DNA of 15,680 nt from Bacteroidetes bacterium 4572_112 (GTDB lineage: Bacteria > Bacteroidota > Bacteroidia > Bacteroidales > UBA1556), in NCBI GenBank assembly GCA_002254285.1, contig NIUZ01000099.1, positions 1 through 15,680 on the forward strand, read 5' to 3'. The position numbers and the translations under genes were made by a program. The notes under the pieces were generated by a model, which saw only the letters and a list, made by a program, of their open reading frames with translations, was not told where the DNA came from and made no database searches. Shown here piece after piece: positions 1 through 6,776 of the stretch; the stretch's first letter is position 1; every line of letters begins with the position of its first letter.

Positions 1-588
1 GCAGTGGTGCTTACGCCTTTTAACTTTGCTTTTTGGGGAGGATTATATATAAAATATGCCGACAGAATTGATGGATCAGCATTGCTTCGTAATATTGAAA
101 TTGATAATGTGCAGATGTTTCAATCGGTGTTTATTTTACTAGGGATACCGCTTATTTTAGGAATGCTGTTCGCATGGAAATTACCTAAACTTACAGAGAA
201 AATTAAGAAGCCTATTCAGAGTGTTTCTGTGGGAATATTTATGATATTCGTAATTGCAGCTTTTGCAAAAAACTTCGATATTTTTATACTTTATATAAAA
301 TGGATTACCGTAATTGTGCTTATACATAATGGCTTGGCCCTACTTACAGGCTTCAGTGTAGCTTCGGCATTCGGAATAAAAAGACGTGAAAGAAGAAGTA
401 TAACCATAGAAACAGGAATACAAAACTCTGGCTTGGCATTGGTGCTATTATTTAACCCAGCTATATTTCCAGATAGCTTACCACTTGGCGGTATGATGTT
501 TATTGCTGCTTGGTGGGGTATATGGCATATGATTTCGGGTTTGGGATTATCGTTCTTATTGTCTAAAGTTCCTTTAAAACATTTTTAG
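1..588 (+). CDS. Bile acid:Na+ symporter (BASS/SBF) family transporter, 5' end outside window
   Basis: This is the C-terminal part of an integral membrane transporter; the frame is open at base 1, so the start lies upstream. About 195 residues are visible out of the roughly 300-330 usual for the family. Several hydrophobic helices can be read (near residues 37-58, 73-91, 93-120, 137-152 and 158-188, counting from base 4). The stretch ETGIQNSGLALVL resembles the conserved helix of the BASS/SBF fold that contributes to the Na+/substrate site. Family members move organic anions (bile acids, pantoate, keto acids) together with Na+. The substrate cannot be told from this fragment, and bile acid itself is unlikely in a free-living bacterium. 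mqnB starts 2 nt after the stop, so the two are probably co-transcribed. Family assignment is fairly sure; substrate is unknown. Confidence 0.8.
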   Translation, partial: AVVLTPFNFAFWGGLYIKYADRIDGSALLRNIEIDNVQMFQSVFILLGIPLILGMLFAWKLPKLTEKIKKPIQSVSVGIFMIFVIAAFAKNFDIFILYIKWITVIVLIHNGLALLTGFSVASAFGIKRRERRSITIETGIQNSGLALVLLFNPAIFPDSLPLGGMMFIAAWWGIWHMISGLGLSFLLSKVPLKHF

Positions 589-590
589 TT

Positions 591-1268
591 GTGGAGCAGA
601 ATAAAATATTACTTGTATCGGCTACCGAGTTCGAAATAAAGCCTATAATAGAAAAATTTGCATCAATAATTGATGATAATATATATTCAGCATCCATAAA
701 TTCTAATCCCATAGAAATATTAATTACAGGGGTTGGTATCCATGCAATGACCTATGCTTTAACAAAGCGGCTTTCTAAAAATCAATATAAATTTATTATT
801 CTTGCAGGAATTTCAGGAGCATTTTCCACTGATTTACAATTGGGCAAAGTGGTGAATGTAATGAGCGAGAGATTTTCTGATTTGGGAGTTAATGCGGATA
901 AAGGATTCAAATCTATTTTTGATATGGGACTTAATGATCCCAATACATGGCCTTATACTCATGGCGCAATGCAAAATTACACCCTAATAAATAATGCTGC
1001 CGTGGAAGCAATGACTGCGGTTGATGGAAGTACTGTGCAAAGTATTCAAATTCAAAATAAATGTGCTATTGCAACTAATGCCGACGTGGAAAGTATGGAA
1101 GGCGCAGCTTTCTATTATTGCTGCATGATGGAAAAAATGCCATTTATTCAAATCCGAAGCATATCTAATTTTGTTGGCGAACAAGATAAAAGCAAATGGA
1201 ATATTCCACGAGCAATTAAGAATCTCAATAATGCACTAGTATCTGTTTTTGAGGATATTGGTAATTAA
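591..1268 (+). CDS. mqnB: Futalosine hydrolase (menaquinone biosynthesis, MqnB)
   Basis: MqnB hydrolyses futalosine to dehypoxanthinylfutalosine and hypoxanthine in the alternative (futalosine) menaquinone route, in the cytoplasm. The 225-residue protein has the nucleoside phosphorylase/hydrolase fold. Visible family marks are the N-terminal strand KILLVSATEFEI (5-16), the glycine-rich ITGVGIHAM (45-53), LAGISGAF (71-78), the nucleoside-binding VESMEGAAFYY (166-176) and the C-terminal RSISNFVGEQDKSKWNI (189-205), which is typical of MqnB rather than of MTA/SAH nucleosidase. The start is GTG at 591, because family proteins begin just before the KILLV strand and no ATG fits. It lies 2 nt behind the transporter stop, implying translational coupling. 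The rest of the mqn pathway is not in the window. It converges on the SRPBCC gene with a 9-nt gap. Confidence 0.92.
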   Translation: MEQNKILLVSATEFEIKPIIEKFASIIDDNIYSASINSNPIEILITGVGIHAMTYALTKRLSKNQYKFIILAGISGAFSTDLQLGKVVNVMSERFSDLGVNADKGFKSIFDMGLNDPNTWPYTHGAMQNYTLINNAAVEAMTAVDGSTVQSIQIQNKCAIATNADVESMEGAAFYYCCMMEKMPFIQIRSISNFVGEQDKSKWNIPRAIKNLNNALVSVFEDIGN

Positions 1269-1277
1269 TAGGATGTT

Positions 1278-1745
1278 TTAGATTCTACCATAAGGAATTT
1301 GAGCAATACCATCGGCAATTTGATTAATCCCTTGATCGAGCTTTTTGCCAATCATCATTTTCATCATCATATTTAGCTCAATGTGCAATGTTACTCTCAA
1401 CTTGCATTGGCTGTCGTTTACAGGGAGTATCTGTATCCATAGTTTAAAAGCCATTTTGCCTCCGCCATCACTTACAATCTTAACGGTTTTGGGTTCTTCA
1501 CGCTCTTCAATAAATAACGCAATATTGCCAATTGGTGGCATATCAAAAGAACAAGTATCGCGGTCAGAAATAAAATTTTGTATATCCATACCTTTAGCCT
1601 TATCACCCATCTGCTCCTTGGCGCGTGCCATATTCTCCGGACCAAACATGGTATTTAGAAACTCCAAATCCGACAAACGATTATAAACCACAGTATTGCT
1701 AGAATATACTGTTTTAATGTCACTTACGTATTTTTGTAATCCCAT
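1278..1745 (-). CDS. SRPBCC (START/polyketide-cyclase fold) family protein
   Basis: This small cytosolic protein of 155 residues shows no signal peptide or membrane helix. The pattern fits the Bacteroidota SRPBCC family: an N-terminal strand, a helix with YNRLSDLEFL (22-31), the central DRDTCSFDMPPIGNIAL region (61-77), a strand with EEREEPKTVKI, and a long C-terminal amphipathic helix (about 122-150) rich in Met, Ile and Lys. SRPBCC folds form a deep hydrophobic pocket for lipids or other apolar ligands; no ligand or reaction is known for this subgroup. The ATG at 1743-1745 is supported by a -7-like box 35 nt upstream. Transcription is convergent with mqnB. The family is likely; the function is open. 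Confidence 0.75.
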   Translation of the reverse strand: MGLQKYVSDIKTVYSSNTVVYNRLSDLEFLNTMFGPENMARAKEQMGDKAKGMDIQNFISDRDTCSFDMPPIGNIALFIEEREEPKTVKIVSDGGGKMAFKLWIQILPVNDSQCKLRVTLHIELNMMMKMMIGKKLDQGINQIADGIAQIPYGRI

Positions 1746-1779
1746 TGCTCTTTTGTTTTTTATGCTTTAATAATTTTGC

Positions 1780-1787
1780 CAAAAATA
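1780..1787 (-). promoter_or_regulatory. Putative -7 box for the SRPBCC gene
   Basis: Read on the minus strand, the bases are TATTTTTG, an exact match to the Bacteroidota -7 consensus TAnnTTTG. It ends 35 nt before the ATG, a reasonable 5' leader. No clear -33 TTTG is seen at the expected distance, and such AT-rich octamers arise by chance, so support is moderate. Confidence 0.4.
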
Positions 1788-1952
1788 GTGTTTTTATGTT
1801 TTGTTATTTGAGCTAGTTTTTAATTATTATTTATCACCCTTAGTGTTATAATTTTTCTTAGTTTTGTGAGATAAAGTAACTAAGGTTAATGGTAAATACG
1901 CTAATATACAAATGATAGCATTAGATATAGACATACCTATTTATATCAAATA

Positions 1953-2284
1953 ATGGAGAGAATAAGAGTTTTCTGTTAGTAGTGTACAAAGGGAATTTGC
2001 AAATGAAAGGAAGGTGTTAAGTGAATATATATTCTCTGATTCTTTGCTTGGACTTTTTTTTTGAACCATTTTTGTTTGAGCAGTTGCCTGCTGTAGATAT
2101 TGATGCACAAAATGTATATTTATCTGAAGTAGAGCGTAGCGATGTATATTTGGGAATTTTAAGTAAAAACTATGGTTTTGAAGATACTGAAGGTGTTTCT
2201 CTTACCGAAAGAGAATTTAATAAAGCAAGTGAAAACCATTTTTGTTGTTTAATATTCATCCATACTGTTGTTGTTTCTTGCTGA
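1953..2284 (+). pseudogene. Decayed DUF4062 protein, N-terminal domain only, two frameshifts
   Basis: Joining three frames restores a typical DUF4062 N-terminus: MERIRVF (from the ATG at 1953), then VSSVQREFANERKVLSEYIF (1975 on), then FFEPFLFEQLPA (from about 2057) through NVYLSEVERSDVYLGIL, YGFEDTEGVS and TEREFNKAS to LIFI near 2260. The first shift is one extra T near 1974 after a T run, and the second is one extra T in the nine-T run at 2054-2062. After about 2265 the similarity stops and the frame ends at 2284. DUF4062 is a TIR-like/nucleoside-binding domain usually found in front of AlbA-type HTH or NACHT/STAND ATPase regions in predicted stress or defence proteins; nothing of the C-terminal part remains. 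Two homopolymer indels could be sequencing error, but the missing remainder and the adjacent IS91 remnant make real decay more likely. Confidence 0.72.
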
Positions 2285-2360
2285 TTTTGATTAAAATACA
2301 TCCTTTTCCTATTACGCTAAATTATGCGTTTACTCAAATATTCATATTTTGCCAGCAACA

Positions 2361-2793
2361 CTATGTTACTTTAATCAAAGGCGAAGCTCTACTTTTGGTT
2401 CTGGGTCTATCCTTAGATTCAATAACAATCATTCTTGCCCCACAATGTCTGCATATTCCAACTCCCACATTATGAATTAGTTTAAGAAGCTCAACCACCA
2501 GAATAGTTTTTGGTTTTTGATAAGCAGGAAGCTCAAAATACTCAAAAAGTTTTCTCAACATAGGTGTTTTACTTCTCGTTGAAAGAAAGCCATAATTTCT
2601 GATCTTCATAAACCGTTTTGGAAGCACATGTTCAAGAAAAAGCTTGATAAACTTCTTTCCTTCAACGTTGCGAACTTTCTTTTTATAATCATCGGCTCTA
2701 TCGGTATAAGAAAATGACACATGAGTAGCTGTAACCTCCTTAATACGTGCATTGCTACCAAATACCCTCTGTTCGTGAACTTTATTCTTAAAT
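2361..2793 (-). pseudogene. IS91-family transposase, C-terminal remnant
   Basis: The open stretch reads FGSNARIKEVT (from about 2775), SFSYTDRADDYKKKV, FIKLFLEHVLPKRFMKIRNYGFLSTRSKT and a C-terminal CRHCG. This matches the end of IS91-type (HUH/Y2, rolling-circle) transposases, whose hallmark is FxxHVLPKGFxxIRxYGFL. The catalytic HUH and tyrosine motifs lie further N-terminal and are absent; reading upstream past about 2790 gives unrelated residues and then the pyrimidine-rich repeat. The ATG-initiated part is 119 residues (2361-2720), but homology continues in frame before it, so this is a 5'-truncated gene rather than a short protein. It cannot transpose on its own. It lies back to back with the DUF4062 fragment, suggesting the insertion or its excision broke that gene. 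Confidence 0.75.
2361..2793 (-). mobile_element. Fragment of an IS91-like (rolling-circle) insertion element
   Basis: Only the transposase 3' part is recognisable. IS91 elements lack inverted-repeat ends and make no target duplication, so the true borders cannot be fixed by eye. The low-complexity AT-rich stretch at 2285-2360 may hold the element's 3' (oriIS-side) end. Confidence 0.55.
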
Positions 2794-2840
2794 CCTAATC
2801 CTTCTGTACTGTTTTTTCTTTTCCCTTATCCTTTTTCCTT

Positions 2841-2898
2841 TTTCCTCCTGAGTTTACCGAAGGATCCTTCTCCTTCCGATTCCCATCGGGCTCCTTTA
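2841..2898. repeat. Dispersed hairpin repeat, copy A
   Basis: This pyrimidine-rich element shares TTTCCTCCTGA, then TTTACCGAAGGATCCT, then CCGATTCC and ATCGGG with copy B at 6686-6750, in the same orientation. It contains the perfect 12-bp palindrome GAAGGATCCTTC (2859-2870) and a second hairpin CCGAT-TCCC-ATCGG (2876-2889). Further pyrimidine tracts precede it from about 2815. It is much richer in G+C than its flanks. It resembles REP-type intergenic repeats and lies at the broken 5' end of the IS91 remnant. Confidence 0.7.
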
Positions 2899-2991
2899 TC
2901 CTTTCGAGTCATTCTGTCACCTAAAAACGCAATCAACCTGCCATATAGTCTGAATTAATGGATTGGTCTTTAATTTGCAAAACGAAAAACC

Positions 2992-3010
2992 GAATCCAAT
3001 AATTGGGTTC
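2992..3010. promoter_or_regulatory. Imperfect 19-bp palindrome upstream of hsp20 (candidate operator)
   Basis: The halves GAATCCAAT and ATTGGGTTC are separated by one A and match except at one position, which can pair as a wobble in RNA. It ends 48 nt before the hsp20 ATG. It does not resemble CIRCE (TTAGCACTC-N9-GAGTGCTAA). It could be a repressor site or a leader hairpin; neither is shown. Confidence 0.3.
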
Positions 3011-3058
3011 TGAATTAGAAATAAATTTATAAACACTTAAAAATAGGAGACTTAAGAT

Positions 3059-3478
3059 ATGATTATTAAAAGAAACAGCTTATTAGACGAATTATTAGCA
3101 GCAACAGAAAACAGCTTTGCTAAAACTACTCAAGAAATTGTACCAGCATCAAATATTATCGATAACGAAAATTCATTCGAAATATATTTAGCAGTACCAG
3201 GCTTAGATAAAACAAATTTTGACATCTCAATAAAGGAGGAGTTACTTACGGTTTCGGATAAGAGTGAAAAAAATACCGAAAAGAAAGAAAACGAGGCAAA
3301 AAGAATTTATGCTAGTAGAGGTTATAATTTCAAGAACTTCAGCAAGACATTCACTCTACCAAAGGATATTGTTGACAAAGAGAATATTTCTGCTAAATAC
3401 GAAAACGGAGAGTTGATAATTACACTCCCTAAAAAGGAGAAAGAAGAAAATAAAGCATTGAGTATAGCAGTGAAATAA
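3059..3478 (+). CDS. Small heat shock protein, Hsp20/alpha-crystallin family
   Basis: This is an ATP-independent holdase chaperone that binds unfolding proteins in the cytoplasm and passes them to ClpB/DnaK. The 139-residue length is normal. A short variable N-terminal arm (1-30) is followed by the alpha-crystallin domain, with EIYLAVPGLDKTNFDI (41-56), the YNFKNFSKTFTLP strand/loop region, and the signature AKYENGELIITLPK near 112-125. The C-terminal tail ends in I-A-V, matching the I-x-I/V motif used in oligomer assembly. The ATG at 3059 is preceded by an AGGAG about 9 nt upstream, unusually strong for Bacteroidota, where Shine-Dalgarno use is weak. clpB follows on the same strand but behind a terminator, so the pairing is functional rather than strictly operonic. 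Confidence 0.93.
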   Translation: MIIKRNSLLDELLAATENSFAKTTQEIVPASNIIDNENSFEIYLAVPGLDKTNFDISIKEELLTVSDKSEKNTEKKENEAKRIYASRGYNFKNFSKTFTLPKDIVDKENISAKYENGELIITLPKKEKEENKALSIAVK

Positions 3479-3498
3479 TGTAGTGATGTGATTTTTAT

Positions 3499-3545
3499 AG
3501 GCCTGCTTTATTTCAAGATATTGCAGGCCTTTTTATACTCAATAG
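3499..3545 (+). terminator. Rho-independent terminator after hsp20
   Basis: The perfect 8-bp GC-rich stem AGGCCTGC/GCAGGCCT (3499-3506 and 3533-3540) encloses a 26-nt loop and is followed by a T run. It lies 21 nt after the hsp20 stop and 31 nt before clpB, so clpB probably has its own promoter or depends on read-through. Confidence 0.8.
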
Positions 3546-3575
3546 ATATATAAACACACATTAAAACCGAAAATA

Positions 3576-6161
3576 ATGAACTTAAATAATTATACAATAA
3601 AGTCGCAGGAGGCGGTGCAAAATGCACAGCAGATTGTGCAAGCAAATGGACAACAGCAGATCGAAAATGCACATATATTATTGTCAATTTTCGAAACTGA
3701 CGAAAACGTTCTTCCATTTGTTTTGAAAAAGATAGGAGTAAATTCCGACATCTTTCGCAAAACGCTAGAGAGCATTGTACAAAGCTATCCCAAAGTGGAT
3801 GGTGGCGACATTATGCTATCGCGTGATGCTGGAAAAATGCTTAATGATGCAGCAAATATTGCCAAAAAACTCAAGGATGAATATATTTCCATTGAGCATT
3901 TATTATTGGCAATGCTAAAGGCTAAGGACAGCGTATCGCAAATGATGAAGGATAATGGTATTGATAAGGACAACCTTAGTCAAGCTATTCAAGAATTGCG
4001 CAAAGGGCAGAATGTACGTTCGCAAAGCCAAGAAGACACATATAACTCATTGGATAAATATGCCAAAAACCTTAATCAGCTAGCCAACGAAGGCAAGCTT
4101 GACCCTGTGATTGGTAGAGATGAGGAGATTCGTAGAATTTTGCAAATTCTATCGCGAAGGACAAAGAACAACCCAATGCTTGTGGGTGAACCTGGCACTG
4201 GTAAAACTGCTATTGCCGAAGGATTGGCTCACCGCTTGGTAAAGGGTGATGTGCCTGAAAATCTGAAAGATAAAATTGTTTATTCTTTGGATATGGGCGC
4301 TTTAATTGCCGGAGCAAAGTATAAAGGTGAGTTTGAAGAGCGATTGAAATCTGTAGTAAAAGAGGTAACCTCTGAGGACGGCAGAATAGTACTTTTTATT
4401 GACGAAATTCACACCCTTGTTGGAGCTGGAGGCGGCCAAGGAGCTATGGATGCAGCAAATATTTTGAAGCCTGCACTTGCCCGTGGCGAGTTGCGAGCAA
4501 TTGGTGCTACTACTTTGGATGAGTTCCAAAAGTATTTCGAAAAGGACAAAGCTCTGGAACGTCGTTTCCAAAAGGTGATGGTAAACGAGCCTGATACCGA
4601 AAGTGCAATATCAATATTGCGTGGTATTAAGGATAAGTACGAAAGTCATCATAAGGTGCGCATTCAGGATAGTGCAATAATATCGGCAGTGGAGTTATCG
4701 CAAAGGTATATTTCTGATAGATTTTTGCCCGACAAAGCCATTGACCTAATGGACGAAGCTTCGGCAAAATTGCGTTTGGAGATAAACTCAAAACCCGAGG
4801 AGCTTGATGTCTTTGATCGTAAGATAATGCAGCTAGAAATTGAGCTTGAAGCCATTAAGCGCGAGAATGACAAAAAGAAAATATCGGATATTAAGCGTGA
4901 ACTTGCCAATTTGCAAGAAAAGCGTGACAATATTTATGCCAAATGGAAAAGCGATAAGGACCTTGTTGACAATGTACAAAAGCTAAAAGCCTCCATTGAG
5001 GAAATGAATCATAAGGCTGATAGAGCAGAGCGAGAAGGCGATTTTGGAGCTGTGGCCGAGCTGCGTTATGGAAAAATAAAGCAGACCGAAGAACAGCTAA
5101 AAGTTCTTGAGCAGGAGATGGAAAGCAAAAAAGAAACCTCTTTGATTAAAGAAGAAGTTACTAGCGAAGATATTGCCGAGGTGGTTGCAAAATGGACAGG
5201 AATTCCTGTTAGCAAAATGCTTAGTAGCGAGCGCGAAAAACTTCTTAAGCTTGAGGAGGAATTGCATAAGCGAGTTGTGGGACAGAATGAAGCCATTGAG
5301 GTAGTTTCGGATGCAGTACGCCGTTCCAAAGCCGATTTGCAAGATGGTAATAGACCAATAGGATCGTTCTTGTTTTTAGGAACCACAGGCGTTGGTAAAA
5401 CTGAGCTTGCGAAAACTCTTGCCGACTATCTATTTAATGATGATGGCGCACTTACTCGTATCGATATGAGTGAGTATCAGGAGCGACACGCCGTAAGCCG
5501 ACTAGTGGGAGCACCTCCTGGCTATGTGGGATATGATGAGGGCGGACAACTTACCGAAGCCGTGCGTCGTAAACCTTATTCGGTAATCCTACTTGACGAA
5601 ATTGAGAAGGCTCACCCCGATACTTTCAATATACTATTGCAGGTATTGGACGAAGGCCGACTTACTGATAATAAAGGTCGTGTGGCTGATTTTAGGAACA
5701 CTATCATTATCATGACCTCGAATATGGGCTCTGAAATTATTCAGCAAAAATTCGAGAATATTGATATGAGCAATAGAGAGCAGGTGGTGGAAGACACTAA
5801 GATTAAGGTAGTAGATCTTTTGAAGAAAACCATCAGACCTGAGTTCTTAAACCGTATTGATGAGCTAGTAATGTTTACTCCGCTAAATATTACGGAAGTG
5901 CGTCAGATTGTTGAGATTCAGCTAAATGCTTTGGGTAAAATGCTCTTCAAAAAAGGTATAAGCCTTAGTTTTAGCGGCGATGCAATTGACTATCTCTCGG
6001 AAGTAGGTTTTGATCCACAATTTGGAGCACGACCAATAAAAAGAGTAATTCAGAAGCAGGTAATCAACAATTTATCGAAAGAAATACTTGCTGGTAAAAT
6101 CTCTAACGATAGCAAAATATCGATTATGAGAGGAGATGATGGATTGATTTTTAAGAATTAA
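3576..6161 (+). CDS. clpB: ATP-dependent disaggregase chaperone ClpB
   Basis: ClpB is a hexameric AAA+ machine that threads aggregated proteins through its pore and refolds them with DnaK/DnaJ/GrpE. At 861 residues it matches family length (E. coli 857). The order is: Clp N-terminal repeats (about 1-145); first AAA+ domain with Walker A GEPGTGKT (204-211), Walker B IVLFIDE (271-277) and arginine residues at 329-330; the long charged coiled-coil M domain (about 405-525), which distinguishes ClpB from ClpA/ClpC; second AAA+ domain with Walker A GTTGVGKT (602-609), pore loop GYVGYDEGG (649-657) and Walker B VILLDE (670-675); and the C-terminal small domain ending near 855. No IGF/L ClpP-binding loop is evident, as expected. 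All key residues are present. The ATG at 3576 gives the expected N-terminus. Its base composition is richer in GC than the surrounding decayed regions. Confidence 0.98.
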   Translation: MNLNNYTIKSQEAVQNAQQIVQANGQQQIENAHILLSIFETDENVLPFVLKKIGVNSDIFRKTLESIVQSYPKVDGGDIMLSRDAGKMLNDAANIAKKLKDEYISIEHLLLAMLKAKDSVSQMMKDNGIDKDNLSQAIQELRKGQNVRSQSQEDTYNSLDKYAKNLNQLANEGKLDPVIGRDEEIRRILQILSRRTKNNPMLVGEPGTGKTAIAEGLAHRLVKGDVPENLKDKIVYSLDMGALIAGAKYKGEFEERLKSVVKEVTSEDGRIVLFIDEIHTLVGAGGGQGAMDAANILKPALARGELRAIGATTLDEFQKYFEKDKALERRFQKVMVNEPDTESAISILRGIKDKYESHHKVRIQDSAIISAVELSQRYISDRFLPDKAIDLMDEASAKLRLEINSKPEELDVFDRKIMQLEIELEAIKRENDKKKISDIKRELANLQEKRDNIYAKWKSDKDLVDNVQKLKASIEEMNHKADRAEREGDFGAVAELRYGKIKQTEEQLKVLEQEMESKKETSLIKEEVTSEDIAEVVAKWTGIPVSKMLSSEREKLLKLEEELHKRVVGQNEAIEVVSDAVRRSKADLQDGNRPIGSFLFLGTTGVGKTELAKTLADYLFNDDGALTRIDMSEYQERHAVSRLVGAPPGYVGYDEGGQLTEAVRRKPYSVILLDEIEKAHPDTFNILLQVLDEGRLTDNKGRVADFRNTIIIMTSNMGSEIIQQKFENIDMSNREQVVEDTKIKVVDLLKKTIRPEFLNRIDELVMFTPLNITEVRQIVEIQLNALGKMLFKKGISLSFSGDAIDYLSEVGFDPQFGARPIKRVIQKQVINNLSKEILAGKISNDSKISIMRGDDGLIFKN

Positions 6162-6179
6162 GTCTCATAAATAAATTAC

Positions 6180-6216
6180 AAAGCTCATGATGAATTATTT
6201 TCGTCATGGGCTTTTT
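6180..6216 (+). terminator. Rho-independent terminator after clpB
   Basis: The 14-nt arms AAAGCTCATGATGA and TCGTCATGGGCTTT pair with two G-T wobbles around a 7-nt loop, and a run of T follows. It starts 18 nt after the clpB stop. Confidence 0.85.
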
Positions 6217-6242
6217 ATATGGATATTGTTTTTTGATCTAGC

Positions 6243-6269
6243 GTCGGTGTCGCTCAAAGCGATGCCGAC
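6243..6269. repeat. GC-rich hairpin, possible dispersed repeat
   Basis: The arms GTCGGTGTCGC and GCGATGCCGAC pair over 11 bp (two G-T wobbles in RNA) around TCAAA. It is far richer in G+C than its surroundings and is followed by CCTTGTGCTCCGG rather than a T run, so it is not a terminator. It looks like an intergenic repeat unit, but no second copy is in this window. Confidence 0.45.
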
Positions 6270-6317
6270 CCTTGTGCTCCGGCTCTATTCTCTATACATA
6301 GTAAGATAATATAGAAA

Positions 6318-6601
6318 TTAAAAACTTGTTCCGTCTACAACTAATGGTTGAAAACTAGGTATTCTACTAAACACTTCATTCTGATTGTTCTGCTCTTCCT
6401 CAATATCATAATCATTTTGAATTCCTAGCCAAAATCTAGCACTATTTCCAAAAAACGAGCTAAGCCTTAAAGCTGTATCTGCCGTTATTCTTCTTTTGCC
6501 TTTAACTATTTGCGAAATTCTTGTTTGAGGCTTTTCTTGACTTGCAACATAAACTCTTCTAAAAGTATCTCACCTAGGTGTATATTTGATAGTGTTTTCA
6601 T
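6318..6601 (-). pseudogene. Broken HigA-type antitoxin (XRE family)
   Basis: Two reading frames must be joined. The first, from the ATG at 6601, reads MKTLSNIHLGEILLEEFM, the classic HigA N-terminus. The second reads ASQEK, then PQTRISQIVKGKRRITADTA, then RLSSFFGNSARFWLGIQNDY and DIEEEQNNQNEVFSRIPSF, ending TAA at 6318. Compared with intact HigA proteins, the part between the two has lost roughly the first half of the helix-turn-helix (about a dozen residues) and shifts frame, so the DNA-binding fold should be dead. HigA normally represses its own operon and neutralises the HigB mRNA interferase. A shred of HigB sits directly upstream. The C-terminal half is well preserved, which suggests recent loss. 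Confidence 0.78.
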
Positions 6602-6673
6602 AATTATATAATTTCTAATGTTATCAATAATCTCAACTTCAAGGGAATGATTATTTTCCCATTTGAAAATTAT
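6602..6673 (-). pseudogene. C-terminal shred of a HigB-like toxin
   Basis: Immediately upstream of, and in frame with, the antitoxin fragment is IFKWENNHSLEVEIID. It resembles the last beta-strands of HigB/RelE-fold killer proteins, which typically end in the pattern CFRW...DAYDVEIVDYH. The toxin-first order fits a higBA operon. Everything N-terminal to this, including catalytic residues, is gone, and the pyrimidine-rich repeat copy B begins a few bases further on. The usual stop after the final strand is not present; the frame runs into the higA ATG. Only about 22 residues support the call, so it rests on both similarity and position. Confidence 0.55.
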
Positions 6674-6685
6674 TTCCTTCTCCTC

Positions 6686-6750
6686 TTTCCTCCTGAATTT
6701 ACCGAAGGATCCTCTATCCTTCTCCTCCCGATTCCTATCGGGGTTCCTTT
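6686..6750. repeat. Dispersed hairpin repeat, copy B
   Basis: This is the same element as copy A at 2841-2898, in the same orientation, with one mismatch over the first 28 bases and a few extra bases in the middle. Here the two hairpins are GAAGGAT-CCTCT-ATCCTTC (6704-6722) and CCCGAT-TCCT-ATCGGG (6728-6743). Compensating differences between copies keep both stems paired, which argues that the fold matters. It sits at the broken 5' end of the higB fragment and 26 bp downstream of the end of the minus-strand surface-protein gene. Confidence 0.72.
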
Positions 6751-6776
6751 CACTCTTCACCCTTAAAACCTCACCC

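Noticed and set aside
1345..1686. 113-residue plus-strand reading frame
   Set aside because: It is antisense to the SRPBCC gene, which has the coherent family pattern.
2242..2475. 77-residue plus-strand reading frame
   Set aside because: It is antisense to the IS91 remnant and reads out of the decayed DUF4062 gene, with no family features.
3059..3575. CIRCE element for HrcA control of hsp20/clpB
   Set aside because: No TTAGCACTC-N9-GAGTGCTAA or close variant is present upstream of either gene.
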